Both the position numbers and the translations under genes were made by a program. Of a DNA stretch of 49,664 bases, positions 7,269 to 14,827 are shown in pieces. The stretch's first letter is position 1, and the number at the start of each line of letters is the position of its first letter. The DNA is taken from NCBI RefSeq assembly GCF_900129375.1, contig NZ_FQVN01000023.1, positions 1-49,664 on the forward strand, read 5' to 3'. Origin of the DNA: Streptoalloteichus hindustanus (GTDB lineage: Bacteria; Actinomycetota; Actinomycetes; Mycobacteriales; Pseudonocardiaceae). Below the pieces are notes generated by a model, which was not told the DNA's origin, did no database searches, and saw nothing but the letters and a program-made list of their open reading frames with translations.

Positions 7269-8717
7269 TCAGGTGTGCGAGGGCAGCTCCACGGTGACCA
7301 CCGTGGGGCCGCCCACCGGGCTGTCGACCTGGATTCGCCCGTCCACCGTACGGGCCCGGTCGGCCAGCCCCGCGAGCCCGCTGCCCGAGCCGCCCGGGGC
7401 CGCGCCGCCGACCCCGTCGTCCTCGACCCGCACCCGGAGCAGCCCGTCGCGCTGCGCCACGTCCACCGCCGCCCGGCGGGCTCCGCTGTGCTTGGCCACG
7501 TTGGTGAGCAGCTCGGCGACGCAGAAGTAGGCGATGGTCTCGATCGCGGCCGAGGGGCGGTCCGGCACTTCGACGCGGAGCTGGACCGGGAGGGCGCTGT
7601 CGGCCGCCAACGTGGCCAGCGCGACGTCCAGACCGCTGTCGAGCACCGGGGGGTGGATGCCCCGCACCAGGTCGCGCAGCTCGGTGAGGGCGTCCTTGAG
7701 GCCCCGGTGGGCGTGGTCGACCAGCAGTCGGGCCTGGGCCAGGTCGGTCCGCCCGCCCTCGGTGCCTGGCGCCGCGGTGCCCAGTGCCTCCGTGTCCGGT
7801 GCCGCGGTGTCCAGCGCCGCGGTGTCCGAGGCCGCGCTGTCCAGCGCCTCCTTGGCCATGCCCAGTTTCATCGCCAGCGCCACCAGCCGAGCCTGCGTCC
7901 CGTCGTGCAGGTCGCGTTCGATGCGCCGCAGCTTCGCCGCGGCGTCCTCGACCGCGTGCGACCGCGCTTCCTCCAGGTCGCGGACCCGCTCGCTGAGCGT
8001 TGTCGGGCCGAGCAGACCGCGCAGCGGCACCCGGTCCAGCACCAGCACCCCGCGCGTGACCCAGGGCGCGGCCAGGAGCAGGACCGCCCCGACGCCGGCG
8101 AGCGCCAGCGCCTTGGGCCAGCTGTCGACCTCCGTGCTCGCCCAGGGCAGCCCGAGCCGCTGTCCGTCGGGCAGCAGCCACCACCAGCCCAGGTAGCTGG
8201 TGAAGAACAGGCCGTAGCCCCAGAAGACGACCGACAGGGCGATCATCACCAGCGCCACCGGCAGCTTGACCGCCAGGTAGGCCATCGCGCGCCAGCCAGC
8301 GGTGTCCCGCAGCCCGGCCCCCACCCAGCCCAGGAAGCCCCGGCCGCCGACGAGCGGCCGGGGCGGCGCGACCGAGACCCCCAGCAACCTGCGGGCCAGT
8401 CCACGGTGGACACCGCCGAGGCGGCGGGCGCCCCGCACGCCCGCCGAGAGCAACGGCATCCCGAGCGAGGTGATCCCGGTGACCAAGCCCAGCCCGACGG
8501 TGAGGAGCGCGTAGCCGAACCCGAGCACCGCGAGCGGGACGCCGATCACCAGGTAGAGGAACTCGGCGCCCGCCCGGCGGTGGAACGGGGCCCGCAGCAG
8601 ACGCGCTCCCGCGCCGGCGAGCCAGCGGCCGATGTCGACGACGAGTGGCTGGGGCGGCGCCGACGACCCCGACGACGCTGTGGGCGCCGTCGACTGGGTG
8701 GGCAGGGCCGCGCTCAT
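7269..8717 (-). CDS. Membrane sensor histidine kinase (HisKA_3, NarL partner)
   Basis: 482 residues from ATG 8717 (GGAG 8 nt upstream). The N terminus is the actinobacterial membrane sensor domain (pfam13796-like) with four or more hydrophobic segments in residues 40-240. The DHp domain has ERDLHDGTQARL with phospho-His271. The ATPase domain has the N box (ELLTNVAKHS) and G box (DDGVGG, GSGLAGLADR). Between the two DHp helices lies an unusual run of six pentapeptides (293-322) rich in Asp, Thr and Ala. The gene precedes its response regulator by 17 nt. Signal unknown. The 170-nt leader (8718-8887) holds GGAAAAC/GTTTTCC and CCCG/CGGG dyads that may be operators. Confidence 0.93.
   Translation of the reverse strand: MSAALPTQSTAPTASSGSSAPPQPLVVDIGRWLAGAGARLLRAPFHRRAGAEFLYLVIGVPLAVLGFGYALLTVGLGLVTGITSLGMPLLSAGVRGARRLGGVHRGLARRLLGVSVAPPRPLVGGRGFLGWVGAGLRDTAGWRAMAYLAVKLPVALVMIALSVVFWGYGLFFTSYLGWWWLLPDGQRLGLPWASTEVDSWPKALALAGVGAVLLLAAPWVTRGVLVLDRVPLRGLLGPTTLSERVRDLEEARSHAVEDAAAKLRRIERDLHDGTQARLVALAMKLGMAKEALDSAASDTAALDTAAPDTEALGTAAPGTEGGRTDLAQARLLVDHAHRGLKDALTELRDLVRGIHPPVLDSGLDVALATLAADSALPVQLRVEVPDRPSAAIETIAYFCVAELLTNVAKHSGARRAAVDVAQRDGLLRVRVEDDGVGGAAPGGSGSGLAGLADRARTVDGRIQVDSPVGGPTVVTVELPSHT
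7752..7841 (-). repeat. Six degenerate 15-bp tandem repeats inside the histidine kinase gene
   Basis: Encodes DSAAS-DTAAL-DTAAP-DTEAL-GTAAP-GTEGG, residues 293-322, in the loop between DHp helices 1 and 2. The 15-bp unit keeps the reading frame, so copy number could vary without frameshift. Confidence 0.75.
8399..8411. repeat. Dispersed palindrome GTCCAC-G-GTGGAC
   Basis: Perfect 6+1+6 dyad inside the sensor kinase gene (about codons 103-107). Confidence 0.6.
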
Positions 8718-8887
8718 CGTCGTCTCCAGGCTGGCTAGTGGTGTTCGCCTGCTCAGCCTGCCGGAGCGCCGGCGGGTTGCCCATCCGGAAAACACCCTTT
8801 CCGACCCGGGGTTTTCCCCGACCCGAATTTCCGGGTTTCCGCAGGATGGCTGGTCACGACGGCCGCGAGCGGGGGACGACGCGGGGC

Positions 8888-9454
8888 TCAGGCCTCCTGG
8901 GTCAGCTCCACGTTCAGCTCGATCCGGACCGTGCGCCCGACCAGCAGCCCACCAGCCGGCAGCGGGCTGTTGCCGCTGACGCCGAACTCCTCCCGGTCGA
9001 TCTCGGTGTACGCGGACAGGCACGCCTTCGTGCCGCCCCACGGGTCGCCGGCGGTGCCCAGGTGCTCGACGGTCAGGGTCACGGTCCTGGTCACGCCGCG
9101 GATCTCCAGCTCGCCGTCGATCTCGCCGCGGTCATCGCCGGTCAGCCGCACCCCCGTGCTCCGGAACCGCATCTCCGGGAACTGGTCGGCCTGGAGGAAC
9201 TCCTCCCCGCGCAGGTGCTCGTCGCGCGCGGCGATCGCGGTGTCGACCGAGCCGGTCCGGACGACCGCCTCGACCGTGGACCGGCTCGGGTCCTCGTCGA
9301 TCACGACGACGCCCTCGTAGTCGTTGAACCGTCCCCGCATGCGGCTGAACAGGTGCCGCACCACGAACTCCACGCTGGAGTGCGTCGGGTCGACCACCCA
9401 CCGGCCGGGGGCGGGCGTGGTGGAGGCGGTGGTGGGAAGCGAATCGGTGGTCAC
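8888..9454 (-). CDS. YceI-like lipocalin-fold protein
   Basis: 188 residues with the YceI signatures WVVDPTHSSVEFVVRHLFSRMRG at the start of the domain and LEIRGVTRTVTL in the middle. This beta-barrel family binds amphiphilic or polyisoprenoid lipids in the periplasm of Gram-negatives; in actinobacteria it usually lacks a signal peptide, as here, and its role is unknown. GTG 9454 is chosen because GAGGAGA precedes it at 6-nt spacing. It is monocistronic, 170 nt upstream of the sensor kinase on the same strand. Length is normal for the family. Confidence 0.9.
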   Translation of the reverse strand: MTTDSLPTTASTTPAPGRWVVDPTHSSVEFVVRHLFSRMRGRFNDYEGVVVIDEDPSRSTVEAVVRTGSVDTAIAARDEHLRGEEFLQADQFPEMRFRSTGVRLTGDDRGEIDGELEIRGVTRTVTLTVEHLGTAGDPWGGTKACLSAYTEIDREEFGVSGNSPLPAGGLLVGRTVRIELNVELTQEA

Positions 9455-9695
9455 TCGGGCTCTCCTCAGTGGTTCACACAGTCAGTTCACGTCTTGCACC
9501 GGGAGTGGCGCCCGGCCGGCCGGTGTCGGTTCGGAGTCCGGACCGGGGTCGGACCCGCCGCGCTCCGGGCGATCCTCGGCCCGTTCGCCGGCCGCCGCCC
9601 TGCCGCCCGGCCGGCCAGCTCCTGATCGTCGATCAAGGGCGGGACCAGCGCGTTCACCGCGCCCGGCCGCGCGTGCGCCACGGGAACGAAAATAA

Positions 9696-9712
9696 CGGAG
9701 CGAAGCGCTCCG
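9696..9712. promoter_or_regulatory. Inverted repeat CGGAGCG-AAG-CGCTCCG in a divergent intergenic region
   Basis: The 368-nt stretch 9455-9822 between the divergent YceI and peptidase genes has no gene. Its one clear element is this perfect 7-bp dyad in a locally AT-rich patch (CGAAAATAA just before it), 111 nt before the peptidase start: a likely operator or promoter-proximal hairpin. Confidence 0.4.
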
Positions 9713-9822
9713 CAAAAGAGTCCGCGGCCGGAGAGACTTCTTCGTCACGTTCGTCCCGGCTCCGCGCGATGATCCTGACGACGGCCGGCGCCCGGCCGCG
9801 CGTCGAGCTCGGAGGTGTTCAC

Positions 9823-11427
9823 GTGCCTGTTCCTCCCCATCCGCCGGCCCGGCGCGGGCGGATCGCCGCGCGCGTCGGCGCGGTCCTCGCCGCTGTCAGT
9901 TGCGCGCTCGGGCTCGCCCCCGGCGTCGTCGCGGGCTCCACGGAGGCGGTGGACGCGCTCGCCGACGCCGCGCCGACACCGGCGTTGTCGTGGTCCGACT
10001 GCGGCGACGGCTTCCAGTGCTCGCGGGCAAAGGTCCCGCTGGACTACCGGCGACCGGCCGCCGAGCACGTCGAGCTGGCCGTGATCCGGCTGCCCGCCAC
10101 CGACCCCGGGCGGCGGGTGGGCTCGTTGTTCGTCAACTTCGGCGGCCCGGGAGCGTCCGGTGTGGACCGTCTGCGCGGCCGGGCGCGCTGGCCCTGGCTG
10201 TTCTCCGAGGAGCTGCGGGCGCGGTTCGACCTCGTGTCGTGGGACCCCCGCGCGGTGAGCCGCAGCTCGCCCGTGCGCTGCTTCGCCACCAGCGCCGAGC
10301 AGCAGGCGTTCTTCGCCTCGTTCCCGGAGATGCCCGGCGACCCCGCCGGCGAGCCGGCGTTCTACGCGCGGTCCCGCGAGCTCGTCGACCGGTGCCAGCA
10401 ACGGGCGGAGCGCCTGCTGCCCCACATGACGACTGTCAACACCGCGCGCGACCTCGACCTGCTCCGCCGCGCGGTCGGCGAACGGCAGCTGACCTACCAC
10501 GGCATCTCGTACGGGACCTACGTCGGCGCCGTCTACGCGAACCTGTTCCCCGGTCGCGTTCGGGCGTTGGTCTTCGACGGGTCGATGGACTTCCGGGGCA
10601 ACGCGACCGGGCACGGGACCGACGGCGCCACCAAGCCGGTGGACGCGCGCCAGGACGTGGCGACCGGCATCGCCGAGACCTTCGACGCCTTCCTCCGCGA
10701 GTGCGCCAAGGCCGGCCCCCGCTGCGCTTTCTCCGCCGGGGACGTCCACGCGAAGTGGCGGACGCTGGCCGACCGCGCCCGACGCGCCCCGATCACCATC
10801 ACGGAGCCGGACGGCACCGCGACGACCTACACGTACTCGCGGCTGGTCAACCTGGCGGCCGACCTCTCCGCACCGGACGACTGGCCGGGCATCGCCACCA
10901 CGCTGCAACGGCTCCACGACGCCCCTGACCAGCCCACCGCTCCGCCGAAGGCGCCGGCCGGCGGCGACGAGCCGTACCTGAACAACCGCACCGAGGCGTT
11001 CCACGCGATCCAGTGCGCCGACAGCGTCGTGCCCAGGGACGAGGCGACCTACAGCCGACTCGCGGAGACCGAGGACGCCCGCGTCCCCCGCTTCGGTCGG
11101 ATCGCCGTGTTCAACATGATGAGCTGCGCGTCCTGGCCGGCCCACGCCGTGCGGCCCTACCCCGGACCGTGGAAGCGGCACACCGCCAACCCGATCCTGG
11201 TCGTCAACAGCAGGTTCGACCCCGCCACCCCGCTCAAGGGCGCGCGGGACGGGCTCCACCAGCTCGCGCGAGCGCGGCTGCTCGTCGTCGAGGGCTCCGG
11301 GCACAGCACGATGCTCGTGCCGAGCACCTGCTCGGAACGGGTCCGGCGCGACTACCTCGTCAGCGGGACCCTGCCCCCACCGGACGCCACCTGCGGCGTC
11401 GACCGGGGCCCGTTCGACCCGAGGTGA
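9823..11427 (+). CDS. Secreted S33-family alpha/beta-hydrolase (tripeptidyl aminopeptidase-like)
   Basis: 534 residues from GTG 9823 (GGAGG 7 nt upstream); the upstream extension of the frame to 9469 lacks a ribosome site. A Sec-type signal peptide is visible: ARRGR, then a hydrophobic core to about residue 38 (GVVAGS). The mature enzyme has an oxyanion-loop motif NFGGPGASG, nucleophile Ser229 in GISYGT, Asp466 in NSRFDPATP and His494 in GSGHS, a complete catalytic triad, plus the C-terminal TAP-like domain. Related enzymes (SlpD/SlpE, Tap of Streptomyces) release N-terminal tri- or dipeptides outside the cell. The usual DPRGxGxS motif reads DPRAVSRS, a family variant. It is alone, convergent with the following ABC-F gene. 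Confidence 0.92.
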   Translation: MPVPPHPPARRGRIAARVGAVLAAVSCALGLAPGVVAGSTEAVDALADAAPTPALSWSDCGDGFQCSRAKVPLDYRRPAAEHVELAVIRLPATDPGRRVGSLFVNFGGPGASGVDRLRGRARWPWLFSEELRARFDLVSWDPRAVSRSSPVRCFATSAEQQAFFASFPEMPGDPAGEPAFYARSRELVDRCQQRAERLLPHMTTVNTARDLDLLRRAVGERQLTYHGISYGTYVGAVYANLFPGRVRALVFDGSMDFRGNATGHGTDGATKPVDARQDVATGIAETFDAFLRECAKAGPRCAFSAGDVHAKWRTLADRARRAPITITEPDGTATTYTYSRLVNLAADLSAPDDWPGIATTLQRLHDAPDQPTAPPKAPAGGDEPYLNNRTEAFHAIQCADSVVPRDEATYSRLAETEDARVPRFGRIAVFNMMSCASWPAHAVRPYPGPWKRHTANPILVVNSRFDPATPLKGARDGLHQLARARLLVVEGSGHSTMLVPSTCSERVRRDYLVSGTLPPPDATCGVDRGPFDPR

Positions 11428-11428
11428 G

Positions 11429-11445
11429 CCGGCGCGGCGCGCCGG
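11429..11445. terminator. GC-rich palindrome between convergent genes
   Basis: CCGGCGCG-G-CGCGCCGG is an 8+1+8 perfect dyad in the 28-nt gap between the peptidase and ABC-F stop codons. Confidence 0.5.
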
Positions 11446-11455
11446 GCGGCCCGGG

Positions 11456-13135
11456 TCACCGGCGCTCGGCGCGCTCCTCGTTCCACACCGGGCCGTCGCT
11501 CTCCCGCACGCGCGCGTCCGCGCCGAAGACGAGGAACCGGTCGAACGACCGGGCGAACCACCGGTCGTGCGTCACGGCCAGCACGGTGCCCTGGAACGCG
11601 GCGAGGCCGTCCTCCAGCGCCTGCGCGGAGACGAGGTCCAGGTTGTCGGTGGGCTCGTCGAGCAGCAACAGGTTCGCGCCGGCCAGTTCGAGCAGCAGGA
11701 TCTGGAACCGCGCCTGCTGTCCCCCGGAGAGGCTGTCGAACACCTGCTGGGCCGCGCCCACGAGCTCGTAGCGGGCCAGCGCACGGCTGGCCTCCTCGCG
11801 CGGCATGCCGGCGCGGCGCTCGTCGCCGTGGAACAGGATGTCCAGCAGGGTGCGACCGGCGTACTCGGGGTGCTCGTGGGTCTGGGCGAACCAGCCCGGC
11901 CGGACCCTGGCCCCGAGCCGGGCCGAGCCCGCGTGCGCCACCGGGGCGATCTCGATCCCGCCCACCGGCCGGTGCTCCGGCTCCGGGTCGCTGCCGCCGG
12001 CCGCGAGCAGCCGCAGGAAGTGCGACTTGCCCGAGCCGTTGGCCCCGAGCACGGCGACCCGCTCGCCGTACCAGACCTCCAGGTCGAACGGCGCGACCAG
12101 GCCGGTCAGCTCCAGGTCCGCGCACACGACCGCGCGTTTGGCGGTGCGCCCGCCGCGCAGGCGCATGCGCACCTGCTGCTCCCTGGGCACCTCCTCCGGC
12201 GGCCCCGCCTCCTCGAACCGGCGCAGCCGGGTGAGCGCGGCCTGGTACCGACTGGCCATGCCGTCGTTGTAGGCCGCCTTCTGCTTGAGCGTCATGACCA
12301 GCGTCCTGATCTTGTCGTGCTCCTCGTCCCAGCGTCGGCGCAGCTCCCCGAGCCGGTCGAACCGGTCCCGCCGCGCCTGCTCGTAGCTGGCGAAGCCGCC
12401 GCCGTGGACCCAGACCCGGTTGCCCGCCGCGCCCAGCTCCAGGGTGGCGACCCGGTTCGCGGCGCGCGCCAGCAGCTCGCGGTCGTGCGAGACGAACAGC
12501 ACCGTCTTGGGGGTCTCGCGGATCCGCTCCTCCAGCCACTGCTTGCCCGGCACGTCGAGGTAGTTGTCCGGCTCGTCGAGCAGCAGCACCTCGTCCGGGC
12601 CCCGCAGCAACGCCTCCAGCACCAGGCGTTTCTGCTCACCGCCGGACAACGTCCGCACCTCGCGGAACCGGGCCCGGTCGAACGGCGCGTGCAGCGCGGC
12701 GGTCGTGCACTGGTCCCAGAGCACCTCCGCCTCGTACGCGCCGGCGTCGGCGTAGTCGGCCAGCGCCTGCGCGTAGCGGAGCTGGGTCGCCTCGTCATCC
12801 CGCTCGATCATGGCCAGCTCGGCGTCGTCGAGCGCGGCGACCGCGACGCGCACCCGGGGCGGCGCGACCGAGACGAGCAGGTCGCGCACGGTCGAGTCGT
12901 CCCGGAAGTGGCCGACGAACTGCCGCATGACGCCCAGCCCGCCGGAGCGGGTCACCGCGCCCTCGTGCGGTTCCACATCTCCGGCGACGATCCGCAGCAG
13001 CGTGGTCTTGCCCGCGCCGTTGGGGCCGATGAGAGCCGTCTTGGCGCCCTCGCCCACCCGGAGCGAGACGTCGTCGAGCAGCGGTCTGCCGTCGGGTAGC
13101 GCGAAGCCAACGCGCTGGAGCTCGACATGGCCCAT
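11456..13135 (-). CDS. ABC-F family ATPase, Uup/actinobacterial subgroup
   Basis: 559 residues with two ABC domains and no membrane segment. Domain 1: GPNGAGKTT (about 39-47), LSGGEQKR, and the subgroup-typical Walker B extension DEPDNYLD. Domain 2: GANGSGKSH, LSGGQQARF, DEPTDNLD. His in place of the usual second Thr/Ser after the Walker A Lys-Ser is seen in this subgroup. The linker (about 255-335) is Arg-rich and long, suitable for probing the ribosome. Start ATG 13135 is the first codon that gives the canonical N terminus (MGHVELQRVGF). No Shine-Dalgarno precedes it, so the mRNA may be leaderless. It is divergent from the SDR gene. Role: ribosome-associated translation factor; not evidently a drug resistance type. 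Confidence 0.9.
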   Translation of the reverse strand: MGHVELQRVGFALPDGRPLLDDVSLRVGEGAKTALIGPNGAGKTTLLRIVAGDVEPHEGAVTRSGGLGVMRQFVGHFRDDSTVRDLLVSVAPPRVRVAVAALDDAELAMIERDDEATQLRYAQALADYADAGAYEAEVLWDQCTTAALHAPFDRARFREVRTLSGGEQKRLVLEALLRGPDEVLLLDEPDNYLDVPGKQWLEERIRETPKTVLFVSHDRELLARAANRVATLELGAAGNRVWVHGGGFASYEQARRDRFDRLGELRRRWDEEHDKIRTLVMTLKQKAAYNDGMASRYQAALTRLRRFEEAGPPEEVPREQQVRMRLRGGRTAKRAVVCADLELTGLVAPFDLEVWYGERVAVLGANGSGKSHFLRLLAAGGSDPEPEHRPVGGIEIAPVAHAGSARLGARVRPGWFAQTHEHPEYAGRTLLDILFHGDERRAGMPREEASRALARYELVGAAQQVFDSLSGGQQARFQILLLELAGANLLLLDEPTDNLDLVSAQALEDGLAAFQGTVLAVTHDRWFARSFDRFLVFGADARVRESDGPVWNEERAERR

Positions 13136-13195
13136 GAGTCCAGTCCAGCACTCGGGACAAACCGAATATCGCGTCGCCCACACCCCGCCAACTCC

Positions 13196-13212
13196 ATGCG
13201 CACGCATAAGTT
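13196..13212. promoter_or_regulatory. Dyad ATGCG-CA-CGCAT overlapping a TAAGTT hexamer
   Basis: In the 122-nt divergent region between the ABC-F and SDR genes. ATGCGCACGCAT (13196-13207) abuts TAAGTT (13207-13212), a possible -10 for the SDR gene. Weak evidence; no clear -35. Confidence 0.25.
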
Positions 13213-13257
13213 ACCGTCGCGAACGAAATTGTGGAGACACACGACGGGGAGGACAGG

Positions 13258-13857
13258 ATGCGGATTCTGCTGGTCGGCGCCTCCGGCACGCTCGGCAGCG
13301 CCGTGCACGCCGCGCTGCGGGACCGCCACGAGGTCGTCACCGCGTCCCGCACGGGCGCGGACCACTCGGTCGACATCACCGACGTCGCGTCGATCGACGC
13401 GCTCTACCGCGCGGTGGGCCGGGTCGACGCGGTCGTGAGCACCGCGGGCGCGGTGCCGTTCCGCCCGCTCACCGAGCTGACGCACGAGGACTTCCGCGCC
13501 GGCACGGCCGACAAGCTGCTCGGACAGGTCGAGCTGGTGCGCAGGGGCGTCGCCGCCGTGACGCCCGGCGGGTCCTTCACGCTGGTCAGCGGCGTGCTCG
13601 CGCACGACCCGATCCGCACCGGCGCGGTGGCCTCCCTGGTCAACGGGGCGCTGGACGCCTTCGTCGTGGCCGCCGCGATCGAGCTGCCGGAGGGACGGCG
13701 GATCAACGCCGTCAGCCCCACGGTGCTCACCGAGTCGGTCGAGAGGTACGGGGACTTCTTCCCCGGCTTCGAGCCGGTGCCCGCGCGCCGCGCGGCCCTG
13801 GCCTACGTCAAGTCCGTCGAGGGCGCCCAGACCGGCCAGGTCTACCGCGTCGGCTGA
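13258..13857 (+). CDS. Short-chain dehydrogenase/reductase-like protein lacking the catalytic Tyr
   Basis: 199 residues from ATG 13258 (GGGGAGGACAGG just upstream). The Rossmann N terminus MRILLVGASGTLGSAV holds the GxxGxxG nucleotide-binding loop, and an Asp follows beta-3 (VDITD). The catalytic Ser is kept in LVSGVLA, but the YxxxK pair expected 13 residues later is absent: the site reads GAVASLVNGAL. This compact, Tyr-less SDR form is common in bacteria next to regulators and may bind nucleotide without classical carbonyl reduction. It is monocistronic, upstream of the MerR gene. Confidence 0.85.
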   Translation: MRILLVGASGTLGSAVHAALRDRHEVVTASRTGADHSVDITDVASIDALYRAVGRVDAVVSTAGAVPFRPLTELTHEDFRAGTADKLLGQVELVRRGVAAVTPGGSFTLVSGVLAHDPIRTGAVASLVNGALDAFVVAAAIELPEGRRINAVSPTVLTESVERYGDFFPGFEPVPARRAALAYVKSVEGAQTGQVYRVG

Positions 13858-13879
13858 CCACCCGGACCCGCGTCGGGAC

Positions 13880-13909
13880 GTCTGGTGTCGAGGCGTCTGG
13901 TGTCGAGGC
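13880..13909 (+). repeat. Perfect tandem duplication of a 15-mer
   Basis: GTCTGGTGTCGAGGC occurs twice head-to-tail between the SDR gene and the MerR promoter. It is outside any gene. Confidence 0.8.
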
Positions 13910-13932
13910 GGCGCCCCGGCCGGCCGATCCAC

Positions 13933-13963
13933 TTGCCCCTGCCCCTGGGGCAGGGTCCACAGT
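13933..13963 (+). promoter_or_regulatory. MerR-type promoter with operator dyad between -35 and -10
   Basis: TTGCCC (13933-13938) and CACAGT (13958-13963) are 19 bp apart, the over-long spacing typical of MerR-controlled promoters. The spacer holds the perfect dyad CCCTGCCCC-T-GGGGCAGGG (13937-13955). RNA would start near 13969-13970, at or next to the GTG start codon, so the transcript would be leaderless. The -10 overlaps a GTCCAC-A-GTGGAC palindrome (13955-13967). Confidence 0.75.
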
Positions 13964-13969
13964 GGACCT

Positions 13970-14806
13970 GTGGACGACGTGATCGGCATCGGCGACCTCG
14001 CGACCCGGTCGGGGCTCAGCCACAAGGCGTTGCGCCTCTACGACGCCCGGGGGTTGTTGGTCCCCGCGTCCGTCGACCCGACCAGCGGGTCCCGGCGCTA
14101 CGGGCCGGAGCAGGTGGAGCGGGCGCGGCGGATCGGGCTGCTCCGCGGCCTCGGCATGCCGCTCACCGAGATCGCCGCGGTGCTGGCGCTCGACGGCGAG
14201 GCCGCCGCCCGCGCGGTCACCGCCTACTGGGACCGCGCCGAGGCCGACCACGCCGCCCGCCGCGCGCTCGTGCCGTACGCCCGGCACGTCCTGTCCGGAC
14301 ATGAGGACACGACCTACGAGGTCCACCAGCGGGACGTGCCGGAGCAGAAGGTGCTCCACCTCCAACGCCACGTCACCGCCAGCGAACTGCCGGCGTTCCT
14401 GGCCGAGGCGACCCAGTCGCTGTTCGCGCACCTGACGGCCGCCCACGCCACACTCTCCGGTCCTCTGTTCGCCGTCCACCACGGCATGGTCAGCGAGGAC
14501 GCCGACGCGGTCGTCGAGGTCTGCGCGCCCACAACCGATCCGGTGGAGCCCGCCGGAAGCGTCGGAGTGCGGTGGGAGCCCGCGCACCGGGAGGCCTACA
14601 CGGAGTTGACCAGGCGGCAGTGCGGCTATCCGGCCGTGGTGTTCGCCTTCGACGCGGTGGCGTCCTATTTGGACGGACAGGGGCTCGCCCTCAGCGCGTC
14701 CGCGAGGGAGATCTACTACCCCAACTGGGAAAGCGCCGCCGACGACGACCACGTCCTCGACGTCGCGTACCCGTTCCGCCCCTCGGCCAGCACATCCACC
14801 CGGTAG
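13970..14806 (+). CDS. MerR family regulator with GyrI-like effector domain
   Basis: 278 residues. The winged helix-turn-helix is at residues 4-75 (IGDLATRSGLSHKALRLYDARGLL, then RRYGPEQVERARRI), followed by a dimerisation helix to about 115. The C-terminal half (about 125-272) resembles the BmrR/GyrI-like effector-binding fold that accommodates hydrophobic drugs. It lacks the Cys cluster of metal sensors, so a small organic inducer is likely. GTG 13970 has no ribosome site and lies at the predicted +1 of its own promoter, which implies autoregulation and leaderless translation. The next gene is convergent and 21 nt away, so any regulated target is either itself or distant. Confidence 0.88.
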   Translation: MDDVIGIGDLATRSGLSHKALRLYDARGLLVPASVDPTSGSRRYGPEQVERARRIGLLRGLGMPLTEIAAVLALDGEAAARAVTAYWDRAEADHAARRALVPYARHVLSGHEDTTYEVHQRDVPEQKVLHLQRHVTASELPAFLAEATQSLFAHLTAAHATLSGPLFAVHHGMVSEDADAVVEVCAPTTDPVEPAGSVGVRWEPAHREAYTELTRRQCGYPAVVFAFDAVASYLDGQGLALSASAREIYYPNWESAADDDHVLDVAYPFRPSASTSTR

Positions 14807-14827
14807 GTCGCCGATCCCCGGAGAGCG

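Noticed and set aside
9469-9822. N-terminal extension of the peptidase frame
   Set aside because: No ribosome site, low-complexity Arg/Pro-rich translation, and a clean GGAGG plus signal peptide begin at 9823.
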